Source: JAVJSD01 sp040219575
GTDB taxonomy: Bacteria; Planctomycetota; Planctomycetia; Pirellulales; Pirellulaceae
Length of the DNA: 64,000 bases
Direction of reading: 5' to 3'
Assembly: GCA_040219575.1 (NCBI GenBank)
Contig: JAVJSD010000062.1
Location: 1 to 64,000 of the forward strand
The notes below the pieces were generated by a model. The model ran no database searches. It saw only the letters and a program-made list of their open reading frames with translations, and was not told the DNA's origin. This document shows positions 41,239 to 49,764 of this stretch, one piece after another. The stretch's first letter is position 1; each line of letters begins with the position of its first letter. The translations under genes and the position numbers were made by a program.

Positions 41239-41774
41239 GAGAAGAGTCCTTCGCAAGGCGAGAGAGACCGGACCGACGGCGGGGCGCCGTCGCCATGCAA
41301 ACCGTACGACGCAGTTTGACGCCGGTCAAATTGCGCTGCGTGGAATCCGTGGGCTCTTGGCGGCCTTCGCGGAATCCCGCCCGCATCAGCCGCTACGATC
41401 GCTCCAAACGCGCCGCCATTTGGGTTGAACAGGAGGCCACGGAGAAAGCAGAGGAAGGAAGAGATCGTCCGCTCGATCCACCTTGCTTCACGCGTCGTCC
41501 CGAAGAGATGCATGGCAATTGTAACGTCAATTCAACGTACCGAGCGATTCAGCTGTCCGTGGCGAATATCCTTCTCTGCGCTCTCTGCGGCCTCCTGTTC
41601 ATCGTTCTTACGCACTTCTTCACAAGAAAAGCGAAAGGCGGAGGCCGTCGATGGACGACCTCCGCCTCGGTGTTCCCTGGCGTCGGAGCGGCTTTCGCCG
41701 CTCCGACGCTCAGTAAGCTCCGCCGTGAAGCGCTCGCCGATGCGGTCGACCCAGAAACCGCATGACCGGCAAGA
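41239..41774. other. Intergenic region with two hairpins downstream of murF
   Basis: 536 bases without a convincing gene. A perfect 13-bp stem with a TTTC loop is at 41680-41709 (GCGTCGGAGCGGC arm) and another imperfect hairpin (GGCGGAGG/CCTCCGCC) is at 41637-41667. They follow the murF stop on the minus strand and may end its transcript, although no T-run follows. The text CTCTGCGCTCTCTGCGGCCT near 41574-41593 recalls common planctomycete intergenic sequence. Confidence 0.5.
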
Positions 41775-43295
41775 TTAATGCTCCAACCCAGGAGGGAGGG
41801 CGGCGTCTGCTTCCCGCAAAGCCGACGCCAACGGCGGAACCTCAAATGTAAGCTTCGACGATTGCGGCATCGTCGTGGATTTCGTTGGTTTCTCCGTCGA
41901 TGTCTGTTGGGCGGCGGCGATCTTGGCCACGATCTCCGGCAACGCTTCGCCGAGTCCGCCGACCACCAGCACCGTGTCGCCGGGCCGCGCGGCGCGCGCC
42001 GCCAGCGGGGCGATGTCGGTTGTCTGTCCGCAGGCGACGGCCGCGGCGTGCGGCATGCCGGCCTGCCGCGCCGCATCGACCGCCTGGCGGGCGCCCGCGC
42101 CGCAGGCGATCAGCCCATCGGCGCCGCATTGGCCCACGGCGGTCGCCCCGAGCAGGCGATACTTGGCTTCGATTTCATGCAACGGCAAGTTGTGGTGCGC
42201 GGGCAGTTCGCCCAGCACCAACAGGCGACGTCCAGTGCGCGCCGCGTCGCGCAGGGCGTGGATCACCGACCGGGCGGCCGTCGCCGACGTACATCGCGTG
42301 TCGTCGACCACTGTCACTCCGCTTTCTTCGATCACGGAGCAACAGCCGGCGGGCGGTGCAAACTCGGTCAGCGCGGAAGACGCCTGCTCGACGTCGAGGC
42401 CCATCAGCCTCGCCACGGCCAGCGCCGCCAACACCGACGACAGATGGTGTCGTCCCCACACCGGCACGCGGACCGGTCGCCCTTCGAGGAACAACTGCAA
42501 ACGGCCGCCTCCAAGTCGCACGCGATCGGCGGCCAGATCGCAATCAGCCCCACGCCCCACCCACATGGTGTTCGTGTGAATCGAGTTCAGCGCCCGCTCC
42601 CAGCGGCGATCGTCGCCCGAGGCCACCACCAGGCATTCCGGCGGCAACGCCTCGAGCAGTTCGCGGTACGCGCCGCGGTGGGCTGCTCCGTCCTCGGCCG
42701 ACGGCGTCAGCACGAAGATGTCCGGTCGGCAGAGCTGCACCTCCGCCGCCAGTTCTCGCGGATCGCGGCCGTGCAGCTCCACCACCGCGTAGTCGTACTC
42801 GTCGTCGTCGAGCTGCGACAGCACCAGGGGCAGCCCCACCCGCAAGCGTTCGCGGTGCTGCTGCTGGTCGTCGCCGTGGAAGCCGGCGAACTGTCCACAC
42901 AGCACGGTCTCGATCATGGCTCGCGTCGTGGTCTTGCCCAGATCGCCGGCCACCGCGATCACGCGGCCCTCGAACCGGCTCCGCATCGTGCGGGCCAGTT
43001 GCCACAGCGCCCACTTGGCGTCGTCGACCTCGATGCTGAACGTGCCGGCCCAGGGGGCGACGCGTCGGCCCGCCACCACCACGCCCTGCGCTCCGCGGGC
43101 GAACGCCTCTTCCGGCAGATTCGCCGCATCGGGCGGCGTCGCCAGGCCCCAGAACAGTTCGCCCGCCGCCACCGTGCGACTATCGATCGCCAGACGACCG
43201 ATCGGCTCCAGATCACCGCCCAACGGCGGCATCGAGCCGAGTCGCAATCGACCGCCGATGATGGCGGCGAGTTCGCCTGTCGAGAGGGTGCTCAT
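41775..43295 (-). CDS. murF: UDP-MurNAc-tripeptide:D-Ala-D-Ala ligase-like protein
   Basis: A 506-residue Mur ligase of MurF plan. It would add D-Ala-D-Ala to the UDP-MurNAc tripeptide in the cytoplasm. The P-loop reads VIAVAGDLGKTTT (about 112-124), where GSNGKTTT or GSVGKTTT is usual. The central histidine-containing block is GRHHLSSVLAALAVARLMGL and the last domain has VVDDTRCTSATAARSVIHAL, in place of the usual DDxYNANPxSM. The last 55 residues (QQTSTEKPTKSTTMPQSS) are a low-complexity extension. It follows murE by 85 bases on the same strand. Confidence 0.85.
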   Translation of the reverse strand: MSTLSTGELAAIIGGRLRLGSMPPLGGDLEPIGRLAIDSRTVAAGELFWGLATPPDAANLPEEAFARGAQGVVVAGRRVAPWAGTFSIEVDDAKWALWQLARTMRSRFEGRVIAVAGDLGKTTTRAMIETVLCGQFAGFHGDDQQQHRERLRVGLPLVLSQLDDDEYDYAVVELHGRDPRELAAEVQLCRPDIFVLTPSAEDGAAHRGAYRELLEALPPECLVVASGDDRRWERALNSIHTNTMWVGRGADCDLAADRVRLGGGRLQLFLEGRPVRVPVWGRHHLSSVLAALAVARLMGLDVEQASSALTEFAPPAGCCSVIEESGVTVVDDTRCTSATAARSVIHALRDAARTGRRLLVLGELPAHHNLPLHEIEAKYRLLGATAVGQCGADGLIACGAGARQAVDAARQAGMPHAAAVACGQTTDIAPLAARAARPGDTVLVVGGLGEALPEIVAKIAAAQQTSTEKPTKSTTMPQSSKLTFEVPPLASALREADAALPPGLEH

Positions 43296-43380
43296 GGGAG
43301 AAGACGGATTCGCGATCAAGTGCTGGTTCGTTTTTGATTCGTCGTGAGGCGGACGTGTGTTGCGTTGCCGACGGTTTCGG

Positions 43381-44910
43381 TCAGTTCCACGATTGGTCGA
43401 AGGCGATCGTGTCGGCGTCGTCGGTCGGATAATCGATCTGCGCCCCGACCTGATACAGCCAGTTGCGGGCGACTTCGCGGTCGTCGTGCGACAACCGGCC
43501 GCCCTCCACGAGTTGGAAGTTCTGTTGTCCCTTGCCCGCGATCAGCACGGCGTCGCCGGGCTTCGCTTCGGAGAGCGCCAGTTCGATGGCCGCCGCGCGA
43601 TTGGGCCGCACCCAAGCGCGGGCCGGGCGGTCGTAGCCGTCGAGGATGTCGTGGGCGATCGCCAGCGGCTCTTCAAAGCCGGGATTGTCGCTGGTGATGA
43701 TTCCCCGATCGGCGCCGCGCTCGACCACGCGGCCCAGCAGCGGACGTTGTTCGTGTCCCCGTTCGCCGACGGCGCCGTACACGCAGATCACGCGGCCGCG
43801 GGCGGTCTGCCGCAGCGTCTTGAGCGCCACCGCCAGCGTGTCGGGAGTGTGGGCGCTATCGACGTACACGCCGAAGGGCTGGCCGCACTCCAGTCGTTCC
43901 ATGCGACCGGGAATGTGATTCACCGATTCCAATCCGCGGGCGACCGTCATCAGGTCGATGCCCGCCGCCAGGCCGACGGCCGCGGCCGACAGGCAGTTGT
44001 ACACATGGTGGTCGCCGATCATGGCGGTCCGCACCGGCACGGTTTCGTTCCCGGCGCACAGCAGGAATGTCTGCTCGCTGGGCAGCCGTTCGATCACCGT
44101 GGCGGTCACCTCGGCGGCGGACTGCATGCCGATGGTCAGCACGGGATGGTCGATCTTCGACAGGATGAACTGGCTGGCGGGATCGTCGGCGTTGATGACC
44201 GCGAAACCGTGAGGGCTGAGTTGCTCCAGCAGTCGCTGCTTGGCGCGGCGGTAGTTCATCACCGAACCGTGGAAGTCGAGGTGGTCGCGGCGGACGTTGG
44301 TCAACACCGCGGCGTCGAACTCGACGCCGGCCGTACGGCGCTGGGCCAGGGCGCGGCTGGAGACTTCCACCACCGCCTCGCTGCAGCCGCAGGCCACCAT
44401 GCGGGCCATCCAGTCGGCGAGTTCCGGAGCACTGGGCGTCGTTCGATGCGCCGGGGTGCTCTCGTAGCCGTCGCGGTAGGTGAGCGTGTTGGTGGTGCCG
44501 GTGATTCTTCCCGCCGCTTCCATCACCGCGGTGATCAGCAGCGTCGTGATGGTCTTGCCGTTGGTGCCCGTGACGCCCACCACGCGCATCTGTCGGCTGG
44601 GGCGGCCGGCGAGGCTTTGACACACCTGGCCGAACGCTTCACGCGTATCGTCGACCACGCAGGTGGGCACGCCGATGGGCAGCGGCCGCTCGGCGAGCAC
44701 CGCGCTGGCGCCGTTTTCGATGGCCGTATGGACTTGATCGTGTCCATCGCTGTCGGCGCCGACCAACGCCACGAACAGATCGCCGGACCGGCAAGTCCGC
44801 CAGTCGCTGGAGCAAGCCATGGCGTGGATATCGTCGCCGCCGTAGATTCGCCCTTGGGGCAAGGTGTCGCGCAGGCTGATGCCGCGCGCACGTTGGAGAA
44901 GCTGCTGCAT
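43381..44910 (-). CDS. murE: UDP-MurNAc-dipeptide ligase MurE
   Basis: The ATG at 44910 has an AAGGAGG site. The 509-residue Mur ligase has P-loop GVTGTNGKTITT (112-123), the block SSRALAQRRTAGVEFDAAVL, and the carbamate-lysine region NYRRAKQRLL. It joins the third amino acid to UDP-MurNAc-L-Ala-D-Glu. The specificity loop reads SDNPGFEEP (DNPG at 408-411); DNPR marks meso-diaminopimelate enzymes, so the arginine is replaced. With murF this shows the cell has peptidoglycan synthesis genes, as now accepted for planctomycetes. Other dcw genes are not in the window. Confidence 0.92.
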   Translation of the reverse strand: MQQLLQRARGISLRDTLPQGRIYGGDDIHAMACSSDWRTCRSGDLFVALVGADSDGHDQVHTAIENGASAVLAERPLPIGVPTCVVDDTREAFGQVCQSLAGRPSRQMRVVGVTGTNGKTITTLLITAVMEAAGRITGTTNTLTYRDGYESTPAHRTTPSAPELADWMARMVACGCSEAVVEVSSRALAQRRTAGVEFDAAVLTNVRRDHLDFHGSVMNYRRAKQRLLEQLSPHGFAVINADDPASQFILSKIDHPVLTIGMQSAAEVTATVIERLPSEQTFLLCAGNETVPVRTAMIGDHHVYNCLSAAAVGLAAGIDLMTVARGLESVNHIPGRMERLECGQPFGVYVDSAHTPDTLAVALKTLRQTARGRVICVYGAVGERGHEQRPLLGRVVERGADRGIITSDNPGFEEPLAIAHDILDGYDRPARAWVRPNRAAAIELALSEAKPGDAVLIAGKGQQNFQLVEGGRLSHDDREVARNWLYQVGAQIDYPTDDADTIAFDQSWN

Positions 44911-45388
44911 GCCTAAGGCCTCCTTGCCTTTGGTCACCGCAGGGGTGATCTCGATGTTCGGAGCGAGCGTCCGTCTCCATCCTGCGAGACTTCTGCGTCC
45001 ACGTGCGACAGCGGGAATGTCGCGAAACACGCGGAGGGACGCTGCGTTGGAATCGTCGCCGGGGATTCTCCGGATTTCGCCCGACGCGTCAAGGCGAGTT
45101 TCCGCAAGACGCGATCGAATCCCCACATCGCCAAAGTCGGTTCCGCTACGGGCACGCCCCGGTTGACGGCGCAGCGTTCGCCCCACGATGATGCCCGCAC
45201 TGCTAGCGGATCGTCAGGTGGAACTTTACTCGCTGGCGTTGGCTGGAAACCCGTAACGGAAGCCGCCAGACTTCCGAGACTTCGCGCTCATTCGGGAGTC
45301 TGGCGACGTCTGGCGACTTCCGCTACGGCTCTCGGCATCGCGGCATGCTTCGATGCCGACCTGGTACACGCGATAGGGACGAGGCACG
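44911..45388. other. Intergenic region, divergent promoters of murE and the ACAD gene
   Basis: 478 bases without a supported gene. The last third holds the family-C repeat pair (45253-45326). Confidence 0.45.
45253..45326. repeat. GTAG palindrome family C, inverted pair
   Basis: A diverged direct copy (45253-45278, GTAACGGAAGCCGCCAGACT) faces an inverted copy (45294-45326) in which GTCTGGCGAC has been duplicated. The pair lies 60 bases before the acyl-CoA dehydrogenase start. Confidence 0.8.
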
Positions 45389-46531
45389 ATGAAATCGAGT
45401 GAACTTCTCCGCAATCTGACATCCATCGCCGACCGCTTCGCCGCCGAGCGGGCGGAGCGACTGGGACGCACCGAACTCGATCCGAACGACTTCGTCGCGC
45501 TGCGTGAAGCGGGCTACCTGCTGCTGGGCGTACCGGCGGAGCGCGGCGGGCTGTGGACCGATGTCGCGCAGACGGTTCGTCTCGTTTGCGATGCGCTGCG
45601 CACGCTGGCCCACGGCGATTCGTCGGTCGCGCTCGTGTCGGCGATGCACCCGGCCGTGCTCTCTTACTGGTTGACCGCCCCGCGCGAAGCGGCGGAGCAC
45701 CCCGGCTGGAACGAGCAGTGCAACGAAATCTTTGGCGGCGTGAAGCAGGGCGTCTGGTGGGGGACCATTACCTCGGAGCCGGGCAGCGGCGGCGACGTCG
45801 CCCGCACCCGGACGACCGCCGCGCGCGACGCCGAACCTCACGGCTATCGCATCTCGGGTCAGAAGCACTTCGGCAGCGGCTCGGGCGTGCTCGACGTGAT
45901 GGTCACCACCGCGGTGGCCGACGGCGAGGAGAAGCCCGATTGGTTTTACCTCGACATGCGCGGCGTTCCGCTCGACGATTCGGCCGGCGCCCGGCTGATC
46001 GCCAAGTGGGACGGACACGGCATGGCGGCGACACAGAGTCACGCGGTCGAGTTCACCAACTTCCCCGCCACGCGGATCGCCTGGGAGGGGCATCTCGACG
46101 ACGTCGCCGCCCGCACGGGCGGGTTCATCGGCTGCCTGTTCACGAGCGTCATCGTGGGCGTGGTCGAGGTGGCCGTGGAGACGGCGGCGAACAGGCTCAA
46201 ACCGATGCCGAACGCCTTCGAACAGGTGGAGTGGACGCGCGTGCAGTTGGAGCTGTGGCTGATACAACAGGCGCTGCAGGGCATGCTGCGGGCGGTCGAG
46301 ACGCAGGTCGATCCGCGGATCGAGGTCCTCAAGGGGAAGACGGCGATCGCCGAGTTGGCCGAGACCGTGCTCACCCGACTGTGCCGCGTGATGGGGGGCG
46401 GCACCTTCTCACGCCGCTCGCCCTTCGGACACTGGTTCGAAGACGTGCGGGCGCTGGGATTCCTCCGTCCGCCCTGGGGACTGGCCTACGACACGCTGAT
46501 CCGCGCCGCCACGCCGCCCGGCGGAGAGTGA
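45389..46531 (+). CDS. Acyl-CoA dehydrogenase family protein
   Basis: A 380-residue flavoprotein of the acyl-CoA dehydrogenase superfamily. The N-terminal helical domain has LREAGYLLLGVPAERGGLWT; the middle beta domain has GTITSEPGSGGDVARTRTTA, which binds FAD and substrate, and GYRISGQKHFGSGSG; the C-terminal helices end in GHWFEDVRALGFLRPPWG. It resembles the DszC/HsaA/indole-type branch more than beta-oxidation enzymes, so an acyl-CoA substrate is not certain. No ETF or thiolase gene lies nearby. Confidence 0.9.
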   Translation: MKSSELLRNLTSIADRFAAERAERLGRTELDPNDFVALREAGYLLLGVPAERGGLWTDVAQTVRLVCDALRTLAHGDSSVALVSAMHPAVLSYWLTAPREAAEHPGWNEQCNEIFGGVKQGVWWGTITSEPGSGGDVARTRTTAARDAEPHGYRISGQKHFGSGSGVLDVMVTTAVADGEEKPDWFYLDMRGVPLDDSAGARLIAKWDGHGMAATQSHAVEFTNFPATRIAWEGHLDDVAARTGGFIGCLFTSVIVGVVEVAVETAANRLKPMPNAFEQVEWTRVQLELWLIQQALQGMLRAVETQVDPRIEVLKGKTAIAELAETVLTRLCRVMGGGTFSRRSPFGHWFEDVRALGFLRPPWGLAYDTLIRAATPPGGE

Positions 46532-46746
46532 AACAACCGGTACGACGGACGTCCGTCGTACGGAGTTGAGCGCATCCGTCGCGGGCGTCTTCCAAGGGGG
46601 ATGCCGGCGAGGAATAATAGGGCGATCAATGCGGCTCCCCTCTCCCGCCGATTTGCCGCCCGGTCTTCATCCGGCCACGCCAAAAGTCCTCGCCTAAAGA
46701 GTCCTCACGCAAAACCCCCTCGCCCAAATCCCCCGCCTCCACCAGC

Positions 46747-48030
46747 ATGGAAAACGTCATGAACATCATCTCCACGTGTCGCCGCGGCTTGCTGCTTTGG
46801 ATGGCGATACTGCTCGCGCTGCCGGTCGTCGTTCACGGGCAGGACTGGACGCAGTTCCGCGGCCCCACCGGTCAGGGCGTCTCGTCGGTCAAGAGCGTGC
46901 CGCTCAAGTGGGGCGAAGACAGCGACAATCTCACCTGGAAGACGCCGATCGAGGGTCTCGGCTGGTCGTCGCCGTCGGTGCAGGGAGACCGCATCTGGCT
47001 GACCACCGCCGCCGACGAAGGTCAATCGCTGCGGGCGGTCAGTCTCGACCTGACGACCGGCAAGGAAATGCTCAACGTCGAGGTCTTCAAGCTCGCGGAG
47101 CCGGGGAAGGTGCATTCCAAGAATAGCCACGCGTCGCCCACGCCGGTGATCGAAGGCGACCGCGTCTACCTGCACTTCGGAAACTATGGCACCGCCTGCA
47201 TCTCGACCGCCGGCGAAGTCCTGTGGCGGCACGTGTTCGAGTACAACCATCGCCACGGTCCCGGCGGTTCGCCCGTCATCTTCGAGGATCTGCTGATCAT
47301 CAACTGCGACGGCACCGATGTGCAGTTCATCGCCGCTTTGAACAAGAACACGGGCGAGGAGGTGTGGCGCACCAAGCGAGCCCACATCAGCGAGGCCCGG
47401 CTCAGCGGCGCCGACAGCGCGCCGATGGGCTTCTCCACGCCGCTGCTGGTCGAGGTCGACGGCGTGATGCAGGTCGTCAGCACCGGCGGCGATCACGTCG
47501 CCGGCTACAACGCCCGCACCGGCGAGGAGATCTGGTGGTCGAGCTACTACGGCTACTCGCTCGTGCCGCGGCCGGTGGTGGGGCACGGCATGATCTATGT
47601 TTGCTCGGGCTACAACAAACCGATGATGTACGCCATTCGTCTCGGCGGCACGGGCGACGTCACCGAGACGCACGTCGAGTGGACGCTGGAGCGCGGCGCG
47701 CCGCACAATCCCTCGCCGCTGATCGTGGGCGACGAGATTTACATCGTGGCCGACCGGGGCGTCGCCATGTGCCTCGACGCCAAGACCGGCGAGGAGCATT
47801 GGCAGCAGCGTCTGGGCGGCAACTTCTCCGCTTCTCCGCTCTTGGCCGCCGGCCGCATCTACTTTCTGAATGAAACGGGCGAGACGATCGTGGTCGAGCC
47901 GGGCGTCGAGTACAAGGAACTGGCGCGCAACCAGGTCGAGGGCCGCACGCTCGCCTCGCTCACGCCGCTGGAAGCAGCGATGCTGCTGCGAACCGACACG
48001 CATCTGTACCGCTTCGACCAGCCGAAGTAA
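46747..48030 (+). CDS. Secreted PQQ-like beta-propeller protein
   Basis: A 427-residue protein with a signal peptide (MNIISTCRRGLLLWMAILLA from the Met at 46759, then VHGQDWTQFRGP). It is made of PQQ/WD-like propeller blades with repeated ALN-NTGEEVWR, YNARTGEEIWWSS and LDAKTGEEHWQQRL blocks. The opening DWTQFRGPTGQGVS is a planctomycete signature for this family. No PQQ dehydrogenase catalytic residues are recognised; a scaffold or binding role in the periplasm is likely. The next gene begins 25 bases later. Confidence 0.9.
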   Translation: MENVMNIISTCRRGLLLWMAILLALPVVVHGQDWTQFRGPTGQGVSSVKSVPLKWGEDSDNLTWKTPIEGLGWSSPSVQGDRIWLTTAADEGQSLRAVSLDLTTGKEMLNVEVFKLAEPGKVHSKNSHASPTPVIEGDRVYLHFGNYGTACISTAGEVLWRHVFEYNHRHGPGGSPVIFEDLLIINCDGTDVQFIAALNKNTGEEVWRTKRAHISEARLSGADSAPMGFSTPLLVEVDGVMQVVSTGGDHVAGYNARTGEEIWWSSYYGYSLVPRPVVGHGMIYVCSGYNKPMMYAIRLGGTGDVTETHVEWTLERGAPHNPSPLIVGDEIYIVADRGVAMCLDAKTGEEHWQQRLGGNFSASPLLAAGRIYFLNETGETIVVEPGVEYKELARNQVEGRTLASLTPLEAAMLLRTDTHLYRFDQPK

Positions 48031-48054
48031 TTCACTCTCTCCCACACCGACGAA

Positions 48055-49536
48055 TTGGCGGACACCAGCCTGGAACTCGACGGCGATGCGATGCGGCGCC
48101 TGCTCGACGCCGTCATGCGCCGCGTCGCGCCGTTTCTGGACACGCTCGACGAGCAGCCGTCGTGGAATACGCACGATCGTCAGCGCGTCGCCCGCACGCT
48201 GATCGAGCCGCTGCCGCAAACGGGAACCGACGCCGACGCCCTGCTCGACCGGTTATTCGACGAGATCATCCCCTGCAGTTTCAACACCGCGGGTCCCGGT
48301 TATCTGGCGTTCATTCCCGGCGGCGGACTTCCGCACACGGCCGCCGCCGACGTGATCGCCGACACCGTCAATCGCTACGTCGGCTTCTGGCCGGCGGCGC
48401 CGGCCGTGGCGCAGCTCGAGGCGACCGCCATTGGCTGGTTGTGCGAGATCGTCGGCTATGGCGACGGGGCGGGTGGTTTCTTCACCTCCGGCGGGTCGCA
48501 GGCCAATTTCTCGGGACTCTTCACCGCGCGGCGCTGCCGACTGGGCGACGACCTGACGCGGGGCGTGCTGTATACGTCGGATCAAGCGCACGCCTCGGTC
48601 CGCAAGGCCGCCATGCTGGCCGGCTTCGCGCCCGATCGCGTGCGCGTGATTTCGTCCGACGCGCGGCAGCGCCTCGACCTCGAACGCCTGCGATCGCAAG
48701 TCGCGGCCGACCGGCAGGCGGATTATCAGCCGTTCGCCGTCGTGGCCAACGCCGGCACGACCAACACCGGCGCCGTCGACGATCTCGATGCGCTGGCCGA
48801 CCTGTGCGAGCGGGAGAACCTGTGGCTGCACGTCGACGCGGCCTATGGCGGATTCTTCCTGCTCACCGAGCGCGGCCGGCAGCGGATGCGCGGCATCGAG
48901 CGGGCCGATTCGGTGGTGCTCGATCCGCACAAGGGGATGTTTCTGCCTTATGGAACCGGTTCGCTGCTGGCGCGCCGCGCGGACGATCTGCGCGACGCAC
49001 ATCGTGTGGGGCCGGCGCCTGCCGATCGCGATCCCCAGGCAAGGGCGAGCGGCGGAGACCGACCGGACTACATGCGGTCGTCGCTCGCCTACTACAACAT
49101 GCCCGAGGACGGCCCGTTCTCCGATTTCCAGCAATCGTCGCCGGAGCTTTCTCGGCCGTTTCGCGGTCTGCGCGTCTGGCTGCCGCTGAAGCTGCACGGC
49201 GTCGAGCCGTTCCGGCGAAATCTCGAAGAGAAGCTCGATCTGGCGCAGTTCGCGGTCGAACGATTGCGCGCGATGCCGCATATCGAGATCGTCGCCGAGC
49301 CGGAACTATCGCTGCTGGCCTTCCGCGTGACGGCCGAGGAGCAGGCGGACGGCGACCGGCTGAACGAGCGGGTGCTGGAACTGGTCAACTCTCGTCGTCG
49401 CGTCTTTCTCTCACCCACAACCCTCGCCGGCCGACTCGTGCTGCGCATCTGCGTGCTGAACTTCCGCACCCACCGCGAGCATCTCGAGCGCTGCCTGGAA
49501 GACATCGCCTGGGCCGTCGAGCAGACGATTCGCTGA
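48055..49536 (+). CDS. PLP-dependent group II amino-acid decarboxylase-like enzyme
   Basis: A 493-residue fold-type I PLP enzyme starting at a TTG. The PLP lysine is in LDPHKGMFLPYGTG, the ring-stacking histidine in SDQAHASVRKAA, the cofactor aspartate in LHVDAAYGGFF, and the phosphate block is FTSGGSQANFSGL. It belongs to the aromatic/glutamate decarboxylase family; planctomycete members are often called aminotransferases. The substrate cannot be read from the sequence. It may be cotranscribed with the propeller gene before it. Confidence 0.88.
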   Translation: MADTSLELDGDAMRRLLDAVMRRVAPFLDTLDEQPSWNTHDRQRVARTLIEPLPQTGTDADALLDRLFDEIIPCSFNTAGPGYLAFIPGGGLPHTAAADVIADTVNRYVGFWPAAPAVAQLEATAIGWLCEIVGYGDGAGGFFTSGGSQANFSGLFTARRCRLGDDLTRGVLYTSDQAHASVRKAAMLAGFAPDRVRVISSDARQRLDLERLRSQVAADRQADYQPFAVVANAGTTNTGAVDDLDALADLCERENLWLHVDAAYGGFFLLTERGRQRMRGIERADSVVLDPHKGMFLPYGTGSLLARRADDLRDAHRVGPAPADRDPQARASGGDRPDYMRSSLAYYNMPEDGPFSDFQQSSPELSRPFRGLRVWLPLKLHGVEPFRRNLEEKLDLAQFAVERLRAMPHIEIVAEPELSLLAFRVTAEEQADGDRLNERVLELVNSRRRVFLSPTTLAGRLVLRICVLNFRTHREHLERCLEDIAWAVEQTIR

Positions 49537-49560
49537 CGCGCATGCGAGGGACGACCTCGT

Positions 49561-49614
49561 CCTTGCTGGCGCAACGGGCTCGGAACCCACGTCGAGCCCG
49601 TTGCGCCAGCAAGG
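49561..49614. repeat. Perfect 22-bp inverted repeat
   Basis: CCTTGCTGGCGCAACGGGCT followed by CG is mirrored exactly after a 10-base loop. It lies 24 bases after the PLP-enzyme stop, between convergent genes. No T-run follows, so a Rho-independent terminator is unlikely by itself; it could be a REP-like element or a transcript-protecting hairpin. Confidence 0.85.
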
Positions 49615-49624
49615 GCGTCGGCCG

Positions 49625-49655
49625 GTAGGCCGGAACAAGCTTGCGCCGTTCCGGC
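49625..49655. repeat. GTAG palindrome, family E
   Basis: GTAGGCCGGAACAAGCTTGC then GCCGTTCCGGC. With the inverted copy at 49722-49752 it forms a pair between the PLP-enzyme gene and the sulfite reductase gene. Confidence 0.8.
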
Positions 49656-49721
49656 AATTCTCAATCGCCGGTGGAAACGAAAACGCGAGGTCGCAATTCA
49701 ACCTCCGGCGGCGCTTGTGCC

Positions 49722-49752
49722 GCAGCGCCCTGCGGCTTGTTCCGGCCTTATA
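49722..49752. repeat. GTAG-type palindrome, family E, inverted copy
   Basis: Minus-strand reading gives GGCCGGAACAAGCCGCAGGG and then CGCTGCGGC, a diverged family-E hairpin. It lies just past the sulfite reductase stop codon (minus strand). Confidence 0.65.
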
Positions 49753-49764
49753 GGATTCTACCGG

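Noticed and set aside
41425..41778. Open frame of 117 codons downstream of murF
   Set aside because: It consists of intergenic text with hairpins and no believable start or domain.
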